Assembly: GCA_018268085.1 (NCBI GenBank)
Contig: JAFDXE010000008.1
Coordinates: 62,001-126,000, forward strand
From: Bacteroidota bacterium
GTDB taxonomy: Bacteria > Bacteroidota > Bacteroidia > Chitinophagales > Chitinophagaceae
Length of the DNA stretch: 64,000 bases
Direction of reading: 5' to 3'
Positions 60,849 to 64,000 of the stretch are shown in pieces. A program made the position numbers and the translations under genes. Every line of letters begins with the position of its first letter. The first letter of the stretch is position 1. The notes beneath the pieces are model-generated. The model was not told where the DNA came from and did not search any database. It saw only the letters and a program-made list of their open reading frames with translations.

Positions 60849-62009
60849 TTATTTCCCCTTCAACTTACTCATCAACTCATTACTTATTGCCGCTTTAGGA
60901 ACCACAAGCGTAACGGTATTGATGGCAAAATAAGATTCGGAAATATTCATGTATCCATTACATGGACCAACATTTCCCCAGGAATTTTTTACGATAAAAA
61001 ATGTTTTTCCGCCTTTAGATTTTTCTATGCCGGTAATATGCATCAGGTGATCATCCTGTGTAACGAGTTCTTCATACAACTGCTGGCGAATGGCGGGATC
61101 CCACTTTGCTTCTGTTACATCAGCCGTTAATGTATCATTGGAAATTTTTGCATCAGCATCAAAGTATAATCCCAATCCCTTTTTTGTACGGAAGCCATTG
61201 TTGCTTACATCAGCATCCCACATTAACGTGTAGCCGCTGTTGACAGCCGATTTGGCTACTTCAATCATTTCATTCAACGGCAGGTTGTAGTAATAACCAT
61301 TGCTGAAGTTATCTGGAACCTGCACAATAAATGGTTTATAATATGGCTCATGCGTAAATGATGTAATATTTACATAGTCGCCGGCATCAAACTTCATCAC
61401 ATCTTTTGCAAATTGTTTGGCTGTATATTTTTTACCGTTGTATGTAAAATCAGCAGGAACAACTCCCATATACTGATCAAGTATCCTGTTATACCCATCA
61501 AGCCATGTATCTGAAAGTGGTTTGTCGGTGGTTTTTAAAATTTCATCCAGGTAATCTTTTAATTCTTTAGCCAGTTTAGTATGATCAAGCGTTTTTTGTC
61601 CGCCGGTTAATCCGCTGTATGCATCATCGGGCATGGCTCCGTATAATTCGATAGCCCTTACGAGGTCGTGGCCAAGTCCTCCTTCACCAAACTGCGCATG
61701 TCCCTGGCGTAAAACATAGTTCTTCGCTTTTTCTATGTATATATTTCTTACTGTAAACATTTCGCTCAGATCGAAGTTGCCGATATGGTTTTTCAGCAAC
61801 TGGCTTTCAACAAGCGATGTGGTGGAGAAGGCCCAACAGGTTCCGGTCATCGATTGATTTTTCACCGGTGTTGCATCATTATTTTTGATCACCGTGAATT
61901 CAGCCGTTGGAATAAAAGTTGGTTTTGCATCAGCTATACCAACATTTGTTTGTGCAAACACAATGGCTGTGTTTACAATTGCCGCAAAAAATAAAAAGAA
62001 CTTTTTCAT
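60849..62009 (-). CDS. Exported C1 cysteine peptidase (bleomycin hydrolase/aminopeptidase C type)
   Basis: 386 residues. Signal peptide (MKKFFLFFAAIVNTAIVFAQ). The papain-type catalytic centre is Gln52 and Cys58 (NQSMTGTCWAFSTT), His in DDHLMHITGIEKS and Asn in IVKNSWGNVG. The insertions and length fit the C1B bleomycin hydrolase group, which is usually cytoplasmic; the signal peptide places this one in the periplasm or outside. It follows the LysM protein gene by 11 bases on the same strand. Confidence 0.88.
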   Translation of the reverse strand: MKKFFLFFAAIVNTAIVFAQTNVGIADAKPTFIPTAEFTVIKNNDATPVKNQSMTGTCWAFSTTSLVESQLLKNHIGNFDLSEMFTVRNIYIEKAKNYVLRQGHAQFGEGGLGHDLVRAIELYGAMPDDAYSGLTGGQKTLDHTKLAKELKDYLDEILKTTDKPLSDTWLDGYNRILDQYMGVVPADFTYNGKKYTAKQFAKDVMKFDAGDYVNITSFTHEPYYKPFIVQVPDNFSNGYYYNLPLNEMIEVAKSAVNSGYTLMWDADVSNNGFRTKKGLGLYFDADAKISNDTLTADVTEAKWDPAIRQQLYEELVTQDDHLMHITGIEKSKGGKTFFIVKNSWGNVGPCNGYMNISESYFAINTVTLVVPKAAISNELMSKLKGK

Positions 62010-62020
62010 ATTTTTAAATT

Positions 62021-62950
62021 TCAGTAATTCAATAATGCTTCAAAATTATTTTCACCGGCGCCCAGTTCATCTGCTGCTGCATTGCTGAGCCTGATCGCAA
62101 TTCCTGCATTTTGTTTCAAATCGGGAATCACATCCAGCACTTTCGCATACACAACTTTCTGGTTGCTTTTATTGGTGATCTTAATAATAGAACCCGCAGG
62201 TGCTGTATTGTGCAGGCAATAATATTTTCCATCTTCCCAACCACTCGAACTTTTGAACACTGCCGCTGTTCCTGATTCTTCTTTCATGCTTTTGTTCGCG
62301 GAAAGCTGTTCCTGGTACAGGCTTTTAAAATAACCTCCATTGAAATTTTTGCCGGTGACTTTTGAGGGTTCTGGTGATTTTACAGGCGCAGTCATTACAG
62401 GTTCCGCCGGTTTTGTTTCCGTAACAACTACAGGTTTTTCCTTTACAGGCTCCTCTTTTTTTATTTCGGTAACTACAGGCTTTTTCTCCGCTACGGGTTC
62501 TGTTACCACAGGTGCGGAAACTTTTTCTTTTTTAAATCCAACGATCAGGTTCATGCCTTCACTTAAACCATCTGAATTTAATTTGTTCCATTTTTTAATA
62601 TCATCAATGCTGGCTCCGGGATATAATTTACTGATATGATACAACGTTTCCTTTTTCCCTACTTTGTGATATACAGGCACCGATGTAGTTGTTATGTCTG
62701 CGGATTTTGGGTTCACCGGCGCCGGTTTACCCGCTGTCGCTTTTCCTGTTGGCGGAATTTTTATTACCTGTCCGATGGTTAAACCTGTTTCAATTGTGAG
62801 GTTGTTATAAGCTGCCAGTTCTCTTGGAGGCACATTGTATTTCCTGGCAACGGAATACAGGGTTTCTTTCGGCTCAACAGTATGCGTTGATTGTGCCTGG
62901 GCAAACACCGGTATTAAAAATAACAGGATAATAAGTTTCTTCATAGACAA
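62021..62950 (-). CDS. Exported LysM protein with RlpA-like C-terminal domain
   Basis: 309 residues. Signal peptide ends at VFAQAQ. Two LysM domains: residues about 23-67 (HTVEPKETLYSVARKYNV, GLTIGQVIKIP) and 95-140 (HKVGKKETLYHISKLYPG). A Pro/Lys/Glu/Val-rich spacer at about 145-195 follows. The C-terminal ~100 residues resemble the double-psi barrel of RlpA (NTAPAGSIIKITNKSNQKVVYAKVLDVIP, IRLSNAAADELG) but lack the catalytic Asp/His motif. LysM binds peptidoglycan. It is probably a cell-wall-anchored structural or regulatory protein. Confidence 0.85.
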   Translation of the reverse strand: MSMKKLIILLFLIPVFAQAQSTHTVEPKETLYSVARKYNVPPRELAAYNNLTIETGLTIGQVIKIPPTGKATAGKPAPVNPKSADITTTSVPVYHKVGKKETLYHISKLYPGASIDDIKKWNKLNSDGLSEGMNLIVGFKKEKVSAPVVTEPVAEKKPVVTEIKKEEPVKEKPVVVTETKPAEPVMTAPVKSPEPSKVTGKNFNGGYFKSLYQEQLSANKSMKEESGTAAVFKSSSGWEDGKYYCLHNTAPAGSIIKITNKSNQKVVYAKVLDVIPDLKQNAGIAIRLSNAAADELGAGENNFEALLNY

Positions 62951-62996
62951 AATTATGTTTGCAAAGATGCGGAATTTACACGGTTATTGAACTGTT

Positions 62997-64000
62997 TTAC
63001 TTGTTAAGAATCCGCCAGTCTTTAGGATAATAATTGTTCACCCTGTTGGGTAGTATTTTTATCCATCCCAATGTTACCTGCCGGAATTTTACCAATGTCC
63101 AACCTTTACCTGTAGTGCCCAATCCGAAATCTGCCCTTCGTAAATATTGTAATGCACTTGCTTCATCCAGTTCGATAGATGGAATGATTGCAGTCGTTAA
63201 TTCACTTAGCGCAAACTCATGATCGGGAATGAGTTCATTTCGTACAACCGTTCCCGTTTTAACACCTGCTTTCTTTATGTACATAGAAGATTGCAGTATC
63301 AGCAGATCTTCCGCTACATTTTCCGGCATTGCAATAATATCGTTCATCCATTTACATAAAGAAAACCTGTCGGCATTTTTGATAAGCGGTAGTATAACGG
63401 CAAGTTCATCCTTCGACGGCAACTGTACTTTATTCTTTACCTGGCGGGATGTGGGAGAATCATCTGCACTTTCTTTTCTGAAGGCAGCAATAAAAAATCC
63501 TTCGCCTTTTATTTTATCCGGATAAAATCGATAACCCGGAGCTTTGTGTTTTGCAGAAATTGTTTCTACAATACCCGGATGATTCAGTTGCAGTGTTAAC
63601 GGCACTATATGCTGATCAGTAACAGATAACAACCAATCGCAAATCTGTTCATCTTCTTCTGCAGAATAAGAACAGGTTGAATATATTAATACACCTCCCT
63701 GTTTAAGCGCAGGTAACACATCTGCCAGGATACGTTGTTGCCGCTGGCTGCACAATTGCACGTTATCAATACTCCATTCATGTATTGCATCGGGATCTTT
63801 TCTGAATAATCCGCTTCCGCTACAGGGAGCATCTGCAACGATCACATCAAAATAGCCTTTGAGTTTTTGAAAATCTTTCGGATCATTATTTGTAACGATC
63901 ACATTCGCAGCACCCCACTTGGTTATATTTTCCGATAAAATATTCACACGTGTTTTTATTACTTCATTACTCACAAGTAAACTGCCAGGGCTGATCAACG
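62997..64000 (-). CDS. RsmF-type rRNA cytosine-C5 methyltransferase, C-terminal part
   Basis: This gene starts outside the window; 334 codons are visible. Its in-frame sequence at the edge reads ISPGSLLVSNEVIKTR, part of the SAM-binding region. The catalytic motifs are DAPCSGSGLFRKD (motif IV Cys) and STCSYSAEEDEQ (motif VI Cys), typical of NOL1/NOP2/Sun family m5C methyltransferases. The C-terminal ~170 residues match the extra domains of the RsmF-like Bacteroidota proteins (GLGTTGKGWTLVKF). It is likely to modify 16S rRNA. Confidence 0.9.
   Translation of the reverse strand, partial: LISPGSLLVSNEVIKTRVNILSENITKWGAANVIVTNNDPKDFQKLKGYFDVIVADAPCSGSGLFRKDPDAIHEWSIDNVQLCSQRQQRILADVLPALKQGGVLIYSTCSYSAEEDEQICDWLLSVTDQHIVPLTLQLNHPGIVETISAKHKAPGYRFYPDKIKGEGFFIAAFRKESADDSPTSRQVKNKVQLPSKDELAVILPLIKNADRFSLCKWMNDIIAMPENVAEDLLILQSSMYIKKAGVKTGTVVRNELIPDHEFALSELTTAIIPSIELDEASALQYLRRADFGLGTTGKGWTLVKFRQVTLGWIKILPNRVNNYYPKDWRILNK

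Overview
The window looks like a stretch of chromosome from a Bacteroidota bacterium, probably a member of the Chitinophagaceae. The grounds are: type IX secretion (T9SS) sorting tails and a PorP/SprF partner, the gene order bamD-rpoZ-coaBC-porD-DUF4296, lipoproteins and TonB receptors of Bacteroidota type, promoters fitting TTTG-N19/21-TAnnTTTG, and starts with little or no Shine-Dalgarno sequence. I see no tRNA, rRNA, insertion sequence, phage or CRISPR array. Genes are dense: after start correction no gene-free gap exceeds 300 bases, and the largest (5679-5838, 7414-7671, 20041-20272, 26927-27198, 29875-30085, 56203-56472) hold only terminators or promoters, or nothing I recognise.

Layout. 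1-2366: the end of pckA, a two-subunit 3-oxoacid CoA-transferase and a DUF4296 lipoprotein. 2363-5678 (minus): an envelope and housekeeping run, bamD-rpoZ-coaBC-porD. 5839-12282: an OmpA-family protein with a consensus promoter, then a polyprenyl synthase, recJ and htpG. 12426-20040: a TonB receptor, a DUF5689 lipoprotein and a lamin-tail T9SS protein in one minus-strand operon, with a divergent secreted S1/P1 nuclease. I read this as a possible extracellular nucleic-acid scavenging locus. 20273-29874: a PolB-like exonuclease, small outer-membrane proteins, an exported alpha/beta hydrolase, a pair of multi-pass membrane proteins, a MATE exporter and an Mrp/ApbC ATPase.

30086-36443 is the clearest metabolic unit: a divergent kynurenine catabolic locus. 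ACMSD and 3-hydroxyanthranilate dioxygenase lie on the minus strand. The semialdehyde dehydrogenase, a RidA-type deaminase, kynureninase and kynurenine 3-monooxygenase lie on the plus strand. Together they would take kynurenine to the 2-aminomuconate/oxalocrotonate level. Tryptophan dioxygenase, a formamidase and a dedicated regulator are not in the window. pyrF follows. At 41801-44038 a glutaryl-CoA dehydrogenase-like enzyme and 3-hydroxybutyryl-CoA dehydrogenase lead to acetoacetyl-CoA, which the CoA-transferase at 565-1960 could use.

The rest: an ECF sigma/anti-sigma/DUF4097 operon (39489-41603), a large T9SS type B protein with three 138-residue repeats beside its SprF partner (45191-49448), ribD and prmC back to back over an inverted repeat carrying two -7 promoter elements, an ExbB/ExbD pair behind SPFH and cupin genes, a secreted VWA-like protein, pepT, a SlyD-like FKBP, a NamZ-like muramidase (DUF1343), fmt, an exported C1 peptidase, a LysM protein and the end of an RsmF-type rRNA methyltransferase.

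Nothing here is a clearly new defence or mobile system. The most open biology is the TonB/DUF5689/lamin-tail/S1-P1 locus, the paired membrane proteins at 23265-25396 and the VWA-like protein at 54715-56202.
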